Source: Tannerella sp.
GTDB taxonomy: Bacteria; Bacteroidota; Bacteroidia; Bacteroidales; Tannerellaceae
Length of the DNA: 38,932 bases
NCBI GenBank assembly: GCA_031257565.1
Contig: JAIROL010000136.1
Coordinates: forward strand, 1-38,932
Direction of reading: 5' to 3'
Shown here piece by piece: positions 17,411-26,006 of this stretch. Below the pieces are notes generated by a model. It was not told the origin of the DNA. It ran no database searches and worked only from the letters and a program-made list of their open reading frames with translations. How positions within the stretch are numbered: position 1 is the first letter of the stretch; the number at the start of each line of letters is the position of its first letter. A program made the translations under genes and the position numbers.

Positions 17411-18568
17411 ATGGCAAAACAGTTGGCGATATTAGGTTCTACAGGTTCTATCGGCACGCAGGCGTTAGAGGTAATCGGCGAGTACGGCGATCTGTTCGAA
17501 GTATACGCCCTGACGGCTAATAACAATGCCGAATTGCTGATTGAACAGGCTCATAAATATATGCCCGATACGGTTGTTATTGCAAATGAAAAAAAATATC
17601 CGGAAGTAAAAGAAGCGCTGGAAGACTTACCAATAAAAGTATGGGCGGGTACGGATGCAATTGCTCAAGTTGTCACAGCCGAGCCCATAGACATGGCGCT
17701 CACGGCGATGGTGGGTTATGCGGGGCTTCGACCAACAATAGAAGCCATTAAGTCCAAAAAAGCCATTGCCCTTGCAAACAAAGAAACATTAGTTGTAGCA
17801 GGCGAATTGATAACCGGTCTGGCAAATGAAAATCAAACGCCTGTCATACCGGTCGATTCGGAACATTCTGCCATATTCCAATGCCTCAACGGCGAATGGC
17901 GCAATCCTGTAGAAAAAATCCTTCTTACGGCGTCGGGCGGCCCTTTTTTCTTCAAAACGAAAGAAGAACTTAAAAGCGTCACCAAAGAACAGGCGCTGAA
18001 ACATCCGAACTGGAATATGGGCGCCAAAGTTACCATCGATTCGGCGTCATTAATGAACAAGGGCTTCGAAATGATTGAAGCCAAATGGCTGTTCGGCGTA
18101 AAACCGGAACAGATAGAAATCGTTATACACCCACAGTCGATCATTCATTCCATGGTACAGTTTAACGACGGGGCTATTATGGCTCAACTGGGCATACCGG
18201 ATATGAAATTACCCATATCATACGCCCTTTCATATCCCGAACGTCTCAAAAGCCAATCTAAAAGACTGGACTTTTCTTCCTGCCGGTCGTTCACCTTTGA
18301 GAAACCGGATACAAATAAGTTCCCTAACCTGGCATTTGCTTTTGATGCTATAAACAAAGGAGGTAATATGCCGTGCATCCTGAATGCCGCAAACGAAATT
18401 GCAGTCGATGCTTTCTTGAAGGAGAAAACAGGATTCTTACAAATGAGCGATATCATTGAACAAACAATGGCAAAAACGTCATTTATTGCAAAGCCCTCTT
18501 ACGATGATTATGTATATACGGACGCCGAAGCCCGAAACATTGCCGAACAACTGATAAAAATAAAATAA
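17411..18568 (+). CDS. dxr: 1-deoxy-D-xylulose 5-phosphate reductoisomerase
   Basis: 385 residues. Converts DXP to 2-C-methyl-D-erythritol 4-phosphate with NADPH, the committed step of the MEP isoprenoid pathway, and is the target of fosmidomycin. GSTGSIG near residue 8 binds NADPH, VDSEHSAIFQCL provides metal ligands, SGGPFF and NMGAKVTIDSASLMNKGFE form the active-site region, and HPQSIIHSMV follows. Complete and typical. Isoprenoid output feeds undecaprenyl phosphate, consistent with an operon shared with murA and a peptidoglycan peptidase. Confidence 0.97.
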   Translation: MAKQLAILGSTGSIGTQALEVIGEYGDLFEVYALTANNNAELLIEQAHKYMPDTVVIANEKKYPEVKEALEDLPIKVWAGTDAIAQVVTAEPIDMALTAMVGYAGLRPTIEAIKSKKAIALANKETLVVAGELITGLANENQTPVIPVDSEHSAIFQCLNGEWRNPVEKILLTASGGPFFFKTKEELKSVTKEQALKHPNWNMGAKVTIDSASLMNKGFEMIEAKWLFGVKPEQIEIVIHPQSIIHSMVQFNDGAIMAQLGIPDMKLPISYALSYPERLKSQSKRLDFSSCRSFTFEKPDTNKFPNLAFAFDAINKGGNMPCILNAANEIAVDAFLKEKTGFLQMSDIIEQTMAKTSFIAKPSYDDYVYTDAEARNIAEQLIKIK

Positions 18569-18582
18569 ACTGATTTAAATAT

Positions 18583-19905
18583 ATGGAAACATTTTTGATT
18601 AAAGCGTTACAACTGATCTTAAGCCTCTCGATACTGGTGCTTGTACATGAATTCGGGCATTTTATATTTGCACGGTTATTCAAGGTGCGCGTAGAAAAAT
18701 TTTATCTTTTCTTTGACCCCTGGCTTTCGCTATTCAAATTTAAACCTGAAAACAGCGATACCGAATATGGTATAGGATGGCTTCCTCTCGGCGGCTATTG
18801 CAAAATATCAGGAATGATAGACGAATCGCTCGATAAGGAACAAATGGCCGAGCCTCCCAAGCCTTACGAATTTCGTTCAAAGCCGGCCGGACAACGTCTG
18901 CTGATCATGACGGCAGGAGTCATTTTCAATTTCCTCCTGGCCTTATTCATTTACTCCATGGTTTTATTGCACTGGGGCGATACCTACCTGCCGTTAAAGA
19001 ACGTAACTTATGGAATGGAATACAGCAACACTTTCAGGAATATTGGCTTTGTTGACGGGGATATACTGCTAAAAGCAGACACAACGATTCTTGAACGTTT
19101 CAATGAAGATTGTCTTCGTAAAGTGGTAAAATCAAAAACCGTAACCGTTCTTCGTGACGGAAAAGAAATTATAATAGCTATTCCCGACGATTTAATGCAA
19201 CGGATATTACGCGACAAAGAAGGTTTTGCCTATTACCGCTATCCGATGATCGTCAGCGAAGTAAACGGACCGTCTGCCATTGAAGCGGGACTCAAAGAAA
19301 ACGACCGTATTACTTGTGTGAACGGGATAAATACGGCGGTAGCCACGGAGGTTGTCGGCGAATTATATGCCAACAGAGGAAACACGGTACGGATAGAGGT
19401 GATGCGCAACGGACGACAAGTGGCGATGGATATCCCTGTCGATACGGCCGGACGTCTTGGGATAACGGCTAAGGCTAACCCTTTAAGCATCTATAAAACC
19501 GTCACGGTTAGATACAATTTTTTCAGTTCGTTTCCTGCCGGCGCCAGGTTAGGTATTAATACGCTGAAAGGCTATGTTAACGACATGAAGTATGTATTCA
19601 CAAAAGAAGGAGCAAAAAGCGTCGGAGGGTTCGGAGCCATAGGAAATCTCTTCCCGGCAACATGGAACTGGCGCTTATTCTGGGAACGCACCGCATTTCT
19701 GTCAATCATACTTGCATTCATGAATATACTTCCTGTACCTGCGCTCGATGGCGGACATGTCATGTTCTTACTCTATGAGGTCGTTACGCGACGTAAGCCC
19801 GGAGATAAATTTCTTGAATATGCGCAAATCGGGGGTATGATCATCTTATTTTCATTAATTATATTTGCCAATGGAAACGACCTTGTCCGGTTCTTTTTCC
19901 GGTAG
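18583..19905 (+). CDS. rseP: RIP metalloprotease RseP (site-2 protease)
   Basis: 440 residues, an intramembrane zinc protease. HEFGH (residues 22-26) in the first membrane helix supplies zinc ligands and the catalytic Glu. LDGGH near the C-terminus is the second zinc motif. A PDZ-like domain lies between (VNGPSAIEAGLKENDRITCV). RseP cleaves anti-sigma factors and signal-peptide remnants at the inner membrane. The natural substrate here is unknown; the ECF sigma factor at 36258 is too far away to be linked by context. It follows dxr by 14 bases. Confidence 0.95.
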   Translation: METFLIKALQLILSLSILVLVHEFGHFIFARLFKVRVEKFYLFFDPWLSLFKFKPENSDTEYGIGWLPLGGYCKISGMIDESLDKEQMAEPPKPYEFRSKPAGQRLLIMTAGVIFNFLLALFIYSMVLLHWGDTYLPLKNVTYGMEYSNTFRNIGFVDGDILLKADTTILERFNEDCLRKVVKSKTVTVLRDGKEIIIAIPDDLMQRILRDKEGFAYYRYPMIVSEVNGPSAIEAGLKENDRITCVNGINTAVATEVVGELYANRGNTVRIEVMRNGRQVAMDIPVDTAGRLGITAKANPLSIYKTVTVRYNFFSSFPAGARLGINTLKGYVNDMKYVFTKEGAKSVGGFGAIGNLFPATWNWRLFWERTAFLSIILAFMNILPVPALDGGHVMFLLYEVVTRRKPGDKFLEYAQIGGMIILFSLIIFANGNDLVRFFFR

Positions 19906-19927
19906 AACCCATATTTAACTTTTAAAA

Positions 19928-20671
19928 ATGAAAAAGGCGCTGCATCAATTAGGAGAATATGTGCTTCTCATGAAGAAAGCTATTGCAATACCTACGCGGT
20001 GGAGCATGTTCTTCAAACAGCTGATTAAGGAGATCTGCAAACTGGGGGTCGATTCCATCTGGATTGTCGTCGTTATATCGGTATTCATCGGTACTGTAAT
20101 CGCTATTCAGATATCATTGAACATAGGCTCGCCGTTGATTCCCAAATTTACGATCGGCTATACGACGCGCGAGATTATACTGTTGGAGTTTTCTTCATCT
20201 ATCATGTGCCTGATCCTCGCCGGCAAGGTAGGCAGTAATATCGCATCCGAAATAGGAACAATGCGCGTGACCGAACAGATTGACGCAATGGAGATGATGG
20301 GAGTTAATTCTGCAAATTTCCTGATAATGCCCAAAATTATGGGATTGATGCTGTTCATCCCCGTACTGGTCATATTCAGTATGGTCACCGGCATCGCGGG
20401 AGGTATCTTTGCGAGTTACACCGGCGGCGGTATGACGCCTTCATCATTTGAGTTCGGGCTACAATACTATTTTAACCCATTCTACATCTGGTATTCGATC
20501 ATAAAGTCCGTAGTTTATGCGTTCATTATCGCATCCATATCGTCCTATTTCGGATATATGGTGAAAGGAGGCTCCCTGATGGTAGGAAAAGCCAGCACAA
20601 ACGCCGTTGTCATGAGCAGCATTATGATATTACTGGCCGATGTTATACTAACCCATATAATGTTGACATGA
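19928..20671 (+). CDS. MlaE-family ABC transporter permease
   Basis: 247 residues with about five or six membrane helices and the MlaE family pattern (SLNIGSPLIP, VGSNIASEIGTMRVTEQIDAMEMMGVN). The EIGTMRVTEQIDAM segment is the coupling region contacting the ATPase. Together with the next gene it forms the core of a phospholipid or lipid transporter across the envelope. The stop overlaps the ATPase start by 4 bases. The name mlaE is avoided because the substrate and direction of the Bacteroidetes system are not shown. Confidence 0.92.
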   Translation: MKKALHQLGEYVLLMKKAIAIPTRWSMFFKQLIKEICKLGVDSIWIVVVISVFIGTVIAIQISLNIGSPLIPKFTIGYTTREIILLEFSSSIMCLILAGKVGSNIASEIGTMRVTEQIDAMEMMGVNSANFLIMPKIMGLMLFIPVLVIFSMVTGIAGGIFASYTGGGMTPSSFEFGLQYYFNPFYIWYSIIKSVVYAFIIASISSYFGYMVKGGSLMVGKASTNAVVMSSIMILLADVILTHIMLT

Positions 20672-21438
20672 TTGAAGTGAAAAATCTGATAAAATCGTTT
20701 GACGGAAGAAATGTTCTACATGATATAAGTACGATTTTTGAAACCGGCAAGACGAATCTTATCATAGGAAGGAGCGGATCCGGAAAAACTGTTTTATTGA
20801 AAAATGTGATTGGGCTTATGCTTCCCGACGCCGGAGAAATTCTTTTTGACGACAGAAATTTATTAAACATGAGCAAAAAGGAAACCCTCGCTCTGCGACG
20901 CGAGATGGGCTTGCTATTTCAGGGATCCGCCCTGTTCGACAGCATGACCGTCCTGGAAAACGTCATGTTTCCATTGGATATGTTTTCAAACGACGCTATC
21001 CGCGAACGTAAAAATCGCGCTATGACGTGCCTGGAAAGGGTCGCATTATCCAACGATACATACAACCTGTTTCCTTCCGAAATAAGTGGAGGGATGATGA
21101 AAAGGGCGGCCATAGCCCGGGCAATCGTATTGCAGCCGAAATATCTGTTTTGCGACGAACCGAATTCCGGATTAGATCCGAAAACATCGCTGATCATAGA
21201 CGAACTGATACACAGTATCACCAAAGAGTATGGCATGACAACCGTTATCAATACGCATGATATGAATTCAGTGATGAATATAGGCGAAACGATCATCTTT
21301 ATCAAAGAAGGCATGAAAGAATGGGGAGGCGCAAAAGAACAGGTAATAAATTCAAATAACAAAGCGCTGGAAGAATTTATATTTGCTTCCGACCTCCTCC
21401 GCAAGGCAAAAGAAATGGAAGATGGAAAAGAAAAATAA
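20668..21438 (+). CDS. MlaF-family ABC transporter ATP-binding protein
   Basis: 256 residues. Walker A GRSGSGKT, Q-loop LLFQGSALFDSMTVLENV, signature SGGMMKRAAIARA, Walker B LFCDEPNSGLDP and the switch His in NTHDMNSV are all present. SALFDSMTV is typical of MlaF. It energises the permease encoded just upstream. No MCE-domain (MlaD-like) substrate-binding gene follows: the next gene is 248 bases on and encodes an unrelated lipoprotein, so the MCE partner must be encoded elsewhere. Confidence 0.94.
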   Translation: MIEVKNLIKSFDGRNVLHDISTIFETGKTNLIIGRSGSGKTVLLKNVIGLMLPDAGEILFDDRNLLNMSKKETLALRREMGLLFQGSALFDSMTVLENVMFPLDMFSNDAIRERKNRAMTCLERVALSNDTYNLFPSEISGGMMKRAAIARAIVLQPKYLFCDEPNSGLDPKTSLIIDELIHSITKEYGMTTVINTHDMNSVMNIGETIIFIKEGMKEWGGAKEQVINSNNKALEEFIFASDLLRKAKEMEDGKEK

Positions 21439-21586
21439 TAAAGCGAAAAAAATCCAAATAAATAACTGATTATCAAAAATTAAAAATAATTTTGTAGAGA
21501 CTTGTATAGCCGCAAATGATAGAATCGATATATGCGCAACATTCAACTGTATAGATTTGTAGAGTGTAATTCCCATTACCAAAACT

Positions 21587-21594
21587 TAACTTTG
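21587..21594 (+). promoter_or_regulatory. -7 box ahead of the DUF4906 lipoprotein gene
   Basis: TAACTTTG matches TAnnTTTG and lies 92 bases before the ATG at 21687. The nearest TTTG (21556-21559) is 27 bases upstream, too far for the usual spacing. The rest of the 248-base gap is AT-rich with no recognisable gene. Confidence 0.45.
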
Positions 21595-21686
21595 CCATTC
21601 AATTCTGAATTATTGTTTAAAATAAATGAATTATTTAAAGCAGTGTACGAAGATTCGAAATATATTTAACGAGAAAATTATTAATA

Positions 21687-24401
21687 ATGAAACGTATAGC
21701 ATTGATTTTCCTGAGTGCAATATTACTCGTGGCTTGTAACAATAAGAATAATAAATTTGAACCTCCTGAACCGCCGGTTAACCCGGACGTCAAAGAGATA
21801 TCCCTGAATATCCATGTTCCCCCGAACAGTCTGTCTACTTATGCGAGAGAAGACGCCAGCGCATTTGAAAACCGTATTGACTCCGTATTCATCAATCTAT
21901 ATCAGGGATCATTAACAACTCCGATACATCAAGGTAAATTCGGAGGAACAGACCTCACCCGAATCAGCGATTCGGTTGTCAGGGTAGGATACGAAGTCGA
22001 CAATATCACTACCGGAACGCTCACGGTACAGGTTTTTGCCAACAAAAGGGAACCTGTAAAAATAAGTAATGAGATACCCATTCCGGCCGGAACATTAAAT
22101 ACGTCATTTTATATGAGCGGAAAAGCGACGCTGACATACGCAGGTAATTCTTATGCCGGAGAAGTGCATGTGGTCCGTAATGTAGCAAAACTGCGTATAA
22201 ACATATCAAAAGGAAGCGTTGTGTATCCATCGGATTTGGAAATAGATTACAGCGGCGTGAAAATTGAAGTTGAACAAACGCCCGACAGTACTTCATGGTT
22301 TGAAAATACGCCTTTAAATACGACCTTCACCGGCTATTCCGAACGAGCAGGGAGTAATTTACGCCATAATAGCAGCTTCACAACGTCTGCCGGAGGCCAA
22401 ATCGATTCGCTCTACCTGTATGAAAATTTACGCAGCGACCCCTACGGTAACGGAACCAATGGAACAAAAATTAAAGTTACCATACCAACAACGTCAAGCG
22501 AAGGAAATAAAAGTTCCTACTTTACTTATACATTGTACACGAATGCGACCAATTATACCATTTTAAGAAACTATATCTACATTTTAGATATAAAAGTTCG
22601 CGCACAGAGTCTGGAACCGTTAATCACGCTGGATGTACAACCCTGGAATGATGTAAACGTCGAAGGCTCGATCCACGGTACCTACCTGACAATGGACGCC
22701 TCGGAAATTGTATTTGACAGTAACGGCGTAGCAACCGTAAACTTCTGTACGGATGCGCAAGCAGTCTATTTTGACTACTCCGGGTTTAATGACGATCCGG
22801 CAAACAGCGTAAAAATAGGCGCCGACATTCCGCCTGTCGGAATAGACGAGACCAGCCCGGAACTGGCGCCTGACGGATTTAGCGATGGCCGGATATTGCT
22901 GGACAAACAACATTGCGGAAGTTTTGGATTCCGATTAGATCCGAATAAATTCCCGGACTTCTCTGCCATCAATTTCAGCGGTAAAATATGCCTCAGAGCC
23001 GGAAACATCGTGAAATGCCTGTCATTCCCCGCAAAAAATACATACGACGCCCATTTCATTGTAGGAGAAACAATATTAAACGGAGAAACGTTCACCAACG
23101 CAACGGCGACGAAGGACAACGGAAGCGGCGACTGGTTAAAAATATCGACAAGCAGACTATACACGACTGCTGCATCTACATCATATTCAGGCGCTGCCGC
23201 ACCGTTATACCTGCATTTGGATGAAAATCTGTCGGGATCGATACGAACCGGAAGCGTTACGTTAGTAAACGGCAGCGTAGAAAAGAAAATCTATATCTCG
23301 CAGCTTCCGGCTCTCCGGGTAGGAAGATTCGGTTATACGCCCGTAACAACCACCGATGCAAACATATACACGTCCGACTTGTATACGGAACAACGATACG
23401 AGTACGGCACATTACCTTCATATATAAATGGAGAAGATAACGCGGCAACGCCGGGTAACGCATTATACAACGGGCGTATGACGTCAATCGCTACATTTAG
23501 CCAGACTGATTACACTAATCAATTCAATTATCAGAATACAAAGTATCAGGCAATGAATTATTGCGCATTTAAAAATCGCGATGAAGACGGAGACGGAACA
23601 ATTGAACAGGATGAAATTAAATGGTATTTACCTGCGCAGGCTCAGCTGATGGCGATGTGGGTATCCTATGAATCTTACAAGGATGTATCGACAGCAAACT
23701 TTTACAGGTATGCAAATAATGCTAAGACCTATGCCGATATACACTGGTGTGCGACAGATAACACCGGCTATCCATCACAAGCGCAATATATAAACTTCAA
23801 TTACGGAAATGTCGGACATTATGAAAGAGTCTCGAAATACTGGGTGCGTTGCGTTCGCGATGCAGGCACGGCTTCGACGTCAATGGTAGCAAACAACAAT
23901 CCCGGATCATCTGAGTATCCGACAATTGATTTCAGCATAGGATTGCCCGCAAGCGCTTATACTTCAATCAGCAAACCCCATGTAGACGGCGGTACTGAAG
24001 CAGGCGATGTAAACAAAACCGTATATAAAAAATTACGCGTCGCAAAACAGGATCATACAGATAGCGGAGTAGCAACATGGACCGGAAACTTTGACTGTGG
24101 CGCAAATTATTCGGAACCCGGGGCAACAAACACAAACTGGCGACTCCCGACACAACGCGAATTACAGGCTATATGGATGCTGCAGGATGAATTAAAGAGC
24201 GTTTGCAATACATTTGAATATTTAAGCGACGACTATTACTGGAGCAACACAAGCGCGTCCACAACTGGAACACCTCCAAATAATTACACAAATGCGTGGA
24301 CAATTTTCGGAGGCAGAACTCCTTTAGGAGGCGCCGGGAATGTCCCTCATCAGTTGAAAACAACACCTCTCAGAGTCAGGTGCGTGATGGAAATTCCGTA
24401 A
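21687..24401 (+). CDS. DUF4906/fimbrillin-like surface lipoprotein with BACON-like and C-terminal Fib-succ-type regions
   Basis: 904 residues. A lipoprotein signal ends at LVAC (Cys17), followed by NNKNN, which lacks the acidic surface-export signal seen in many Bacteroidetes surface lipoproteins. The N-terminal 330 residues resemble Mfa/FimA-like fimbrillin (DUF4906) domains. A BACON-like beta domain follows near 465-540 (GDWLKIS to KIYISQLP). Then come two related C-terminal modules, one ending KYWVRCVRD and the other TPLRVRCVMEIP. The first holds a perfect EF-hand-type loop DEDGDGTIEQDE (632-643) before IKWYLPA. Likely an adhesin, fimbrial accessory or tip protein. No other fimbrial genes adjoin it. 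Confidence 0.8.
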   Translation: MKRIALIFLSAILLVACNNKNNKFEPPEPPVNPDVKEISLNIHVPPNSLSTYAREDASAFENRIDSVFINLYQGSLTTPIHQGKFGGTDLTRISDSVVRVGYEVDNITTGTLTVQVFANKREPVKISNEIPIPAGTLNTSFYMSGKATLTYAGNSYAGEVHVVRNVAKLRINISKGSVVYPSDLEIDYSGVKIEVEQTPDSTSWFENTPLNTTFTGYSERAGSNLRHNSSFTTSAGGQIDSLYLYENLRSDPYGNGTNGTKIKVTIPTTSSEGNKSSYFTYTLYTNATNYTILRNYIYILDIKVRAQSLEPLITLDVQPWNDVNVEGSIHGTYLTMDASEIVFDSNGVATVNFCTDAQAVYFDYSGFNDDPANSVKIGADIPPVGIDETSPELAPDGFSDGRILLDKQHCGSFGFRLDPNKFPDFSAINFSGKICLRAGNIVKCLSFPAKNTYDAHFIVGETILNGETFTNATATKDNGSGDWLKISTSRLYTTAASTSYSGAAAPLYLHLDENLSGSIRTGSVTLVNGSVEKKIYISQLPALRVGRFGYTPVTTTDANIYTSDLYTEQRYEYGTLPSYINGEDNAATPGNALYNGRMTSIATFSQTDYTNQFNYQNTKYQAMNYCAFKNRDEDGDGTIEQDEIKWYLPAQAQLMAMWVSYESYKDVSTANFYRYANNAKTYADIHWCATDNTGYPSQAQYINFNYGNVGHYERVSKYWVRCVRDAGTASTSMVANNNPGSSEYPTIDFSIGLPASAYTSISKPHVDGGTEAGDVNKTVYKKLRVAKQDHTDSGVATWTGNFDCGANYSEPGATNTNWRLPTQRELQAIWMLQDELKSVCNTFEYLSDDYYWSNTSASTTGTPPNNYTNAWTIFGGRTPLGGAGNVPHQLKTTPLRVRCVMEIP

Positions 24402-24455
24402 TTAATCCGGTTTCATTATTCATTATTACAATAATTTATCGGGCAACCGGTAAAC

Positions 24456-24492
24456 AAAAAAAAGCAGCTATCGCGAGATACCTGCTTTTTTT
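24456..24492. terminator. Bidirectional terminator between the DUF4906 gene and metK
   Basis: Stem GCAG-c-TATC / GATA-c-CTGC with loop GCGA (GNRA type), flanked by seven A on the left (24457-24463) and seven T on the right (24486-24492). It works equally well on both strands and lies between the two convergent stops at 24401 and 24519. Confidence 0.9.
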
Positions 24493-24518
24493 GTTTTACA
24501 CTTTCGGGTCGCCTGTAA

Positions 24519-25805
24519 TTATAATCCGAATGCTTCTTTTACTTTACCGATATAGTCCAACTTTTCCCAGGTGAACAATTCGACTTCTGCTACGACAGGT
24601 TTAGTATAACGCGAGGCAAATATTTTCCTGACAGATTTCGGCGTATGTCCCATATGACCATAAGACGCCGTTTCCAGATAGATCGGATTACGCAGTTTCA
24701 GGCGTTCCTCAATCGCTTTCGGACGCATGTCGAATATCGTCGCTATCTTATCGGAGATCTCTCCATCCGACATATTTATCTTAGCGCGCCCAAAGGTATT
24801 GACAAATATATTCATCGGTTTTGCAATGCCGATAGCATACGATACCTGAACAAGAATCTCATCAGCCACGCCCGCCGCCACCAGATTTTTTGCAATATGA
24901 CGCGAAGCGTAAGCGGCCGAACGATCTACTTTCGAGGGATCTTTTCCCGAAAAAGCGCCGCCGCCATGCGCTCCTTTTCCGCCGTACGTATCAACGATGA
25001 TCTTGCGTCCCGTAAGTCCGGTATCGCCATGAGGACCGCCGATCACGAATTTGCCTGTCGGATTTACATAGTAAGTAATGCGATCATCAAACAAAGCCTT
25101 GACTTTGGGAGGATATTGCGCCTTAACGCGCGGTATAAGAATATTCTTCACGTCTTCAGCTATCTTGCGCTGCATCATTTCGTCCGCTTCCTGCTGCGAC
25201 AAGCCGTTTTCCGGTAAGACAAATTCATCATGCTGCGTAGATATGACAATCGTATCGATACGCAACGGCGTTCCGTTATCATCATATTCGATCGTCACCT
25301 GGCTCTTTGCATCAGGGCGGAGATACGGCATCTTTTCGATCTCTTTCTTGCGTATTACGGCAAGTTCCTTTAACAAACTATGCGCCAGATCAAGAGCCAG
25401 CGGCATATAATTCTCCGTTTCATTCGTCGCATAACCAAACATCATCCCCTGGTCGCCGGCGCCCTGATCATAAGGATTTTGCCTTTCAACGCCACGATTG
25501 ATATCCGGACTCTGTTCATGAATGGCAGAAAGAACTCCGCACGATTTTGCCTCAAACTGATACTCGCTCTTTGTATAGCCGATCTTTTCTATTACCCGGC
25601 GTACCGTATCCTGAACATCCACATAGGCGTCCGATTTAACCTCGCCGGCTACAACAACCTGTCCGGTAGTAACCAGCGTTTCGCATGCCACTTTAGAGTT
25701 TTTATCCTGGGCCAAAAAAGCGTCCAGTAATGCGTCCGATATCTGATCGGCGACTTTGTCAGGGTGTCCTTCCGACACCGATTCTGAAGTAAATAGATAA
25801 CTCAT
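24519..25805 (-). CDS. metK: S-adenosylmethionine synthase
   Basis: 428 residues, full length. Makes SAM from methionine and ATP. SEGHPDK (ATP and Mg site) is near residues 11-17, [12 protein letters not shown] is the hexapeptide region, and [22 protein letters not shown] is the phosphate-binding loop. All hallmark motifs are intact. It is transcribed as a single gene into the shared terminator. A SAM-II riboswitch lies in its leader, so expression should fall when SAM is plentiful. The start is preceded by AAATGATAAGGTA, an A-rich initiation region usual for Bacteroidetes. Confidence 0.98.
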   Translation of the reverse strand: MSYLFTSESVSEGHPDKVADQISDALLDAFLAQDKNSKVACETLVTTGQVVVAGEVKSDAYVDVQDTVRRVIEKIGYTKSEYQFEAKSCGVLSAIHEQSPDINRGVERQNPYDQGAGDQGMMFGYATNETENYMPLALDLAHSLLKELAVIRKKEIEKMPYLRPDAKSQVTIEYDDNGTPLRIDTIVISTQHDEFVLPENGLSQQEADEMMQRKIAEDVKNILIPRVKAQYPPKVKALFDDRITYYVNPTGKFVIGGPHGDTGLTGRKIIVDTYGGKGAHGGGAFSGKDPSKVDRSAAYASRHIAKNLVAAGVADEILVQVSYAIGIAKPMNIFVNTFGRAKINMSDGEISDKIATIFDMRPKAIEERLKLRNPIYLETASYGHMGHTPKSVRKIFASRYTKPVVAEVELFTWEKLDYIGKVKEAFGL

Positions 25806-25816
25806 TACCTTATCAT

Positions 25817-25903
25817 TTATAAGTTAAACATATAAGTAACGAACCAACGTGAGGGAAATTTACGCCCAACGGCAAGAAAATGGAGTGTGATTCTTTTTAG
25901 CAT
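25817..25903 (-). CDS. Possible 28-residue leader ORF starting inside the SAM-II aptamer
   Basis: An ATG at 25903, inside the 3' part of the riboswitch, opens 28 codons (begins [15 protein letters not shown]) and stops with TAA at 25817, 11 bases before the metK ATG and in a different frame. The ATG is preceded by AAGAAAAAA, an A-rich context that favours initiation in Bacteroidetes. No other ATG lies between the aptamer and the last 30 bases before metK. Translation is not proven. It could couple riboswitch control to metK. Chance occurrence is possible. Confidence 0.35.
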   Translation of the reverse strand: MLKRITLHFLAVGRKFPSRWFVTYMFNL

Positions 25904-25943
25904 TTTTTTCTTGTGGTTGCAAGCAGTCCAAATCTGTCCACGT
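25891..25943 (-). ncRNA. SAM-II riboswitch in the metK leader
   Basis: Read on the minus strand, the segment has P1 arms GTGG (25941-25938) and CCAC (25916-25913). The loop contains GATTTGG and then TGCTTGCAA, and the 3' conserved segment is GCTAAAAAG (25901-25893). These are the conserved parts of SAM-II aptamers, in which the loop pairs with the 3' segment as a pseudoknot around SAM. The aptamer begins a few bases after the predicted transcription start and precedes a SAM synthase gene, so both sequence and context agree. Unlike typical SAM-II elements it ends about 87 bases before the annotated start codon. Confidence 0.85.
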
Positions 25944-25954
25944 CAATTCGAATG

Positions 25955-25988
25955 CAAAATTATAAAAAATAACGATACAATGCGCAAA
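25955..25988 (-). promoter_or_regulatory. Promoter of metK
   Basis: TAATTTTG on the minus strand (25962-25955) with TTTG at 25988-25985, spacer 22 bases. The predicted start of transcription is near 25949, just ahead of the SAM-II aptamer. Confidence 0.6.
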
Positions 25989-26006
25989 AACTATGTTAAT
26001 TATTAT

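Noticed and set aside
20919-21476. 185-codon minus-strand open frame opposite the MlaF-like gene
   Set aside because: The plus strand carries every ABC ATPase motif; the antisense frame is hydrophobic noise.
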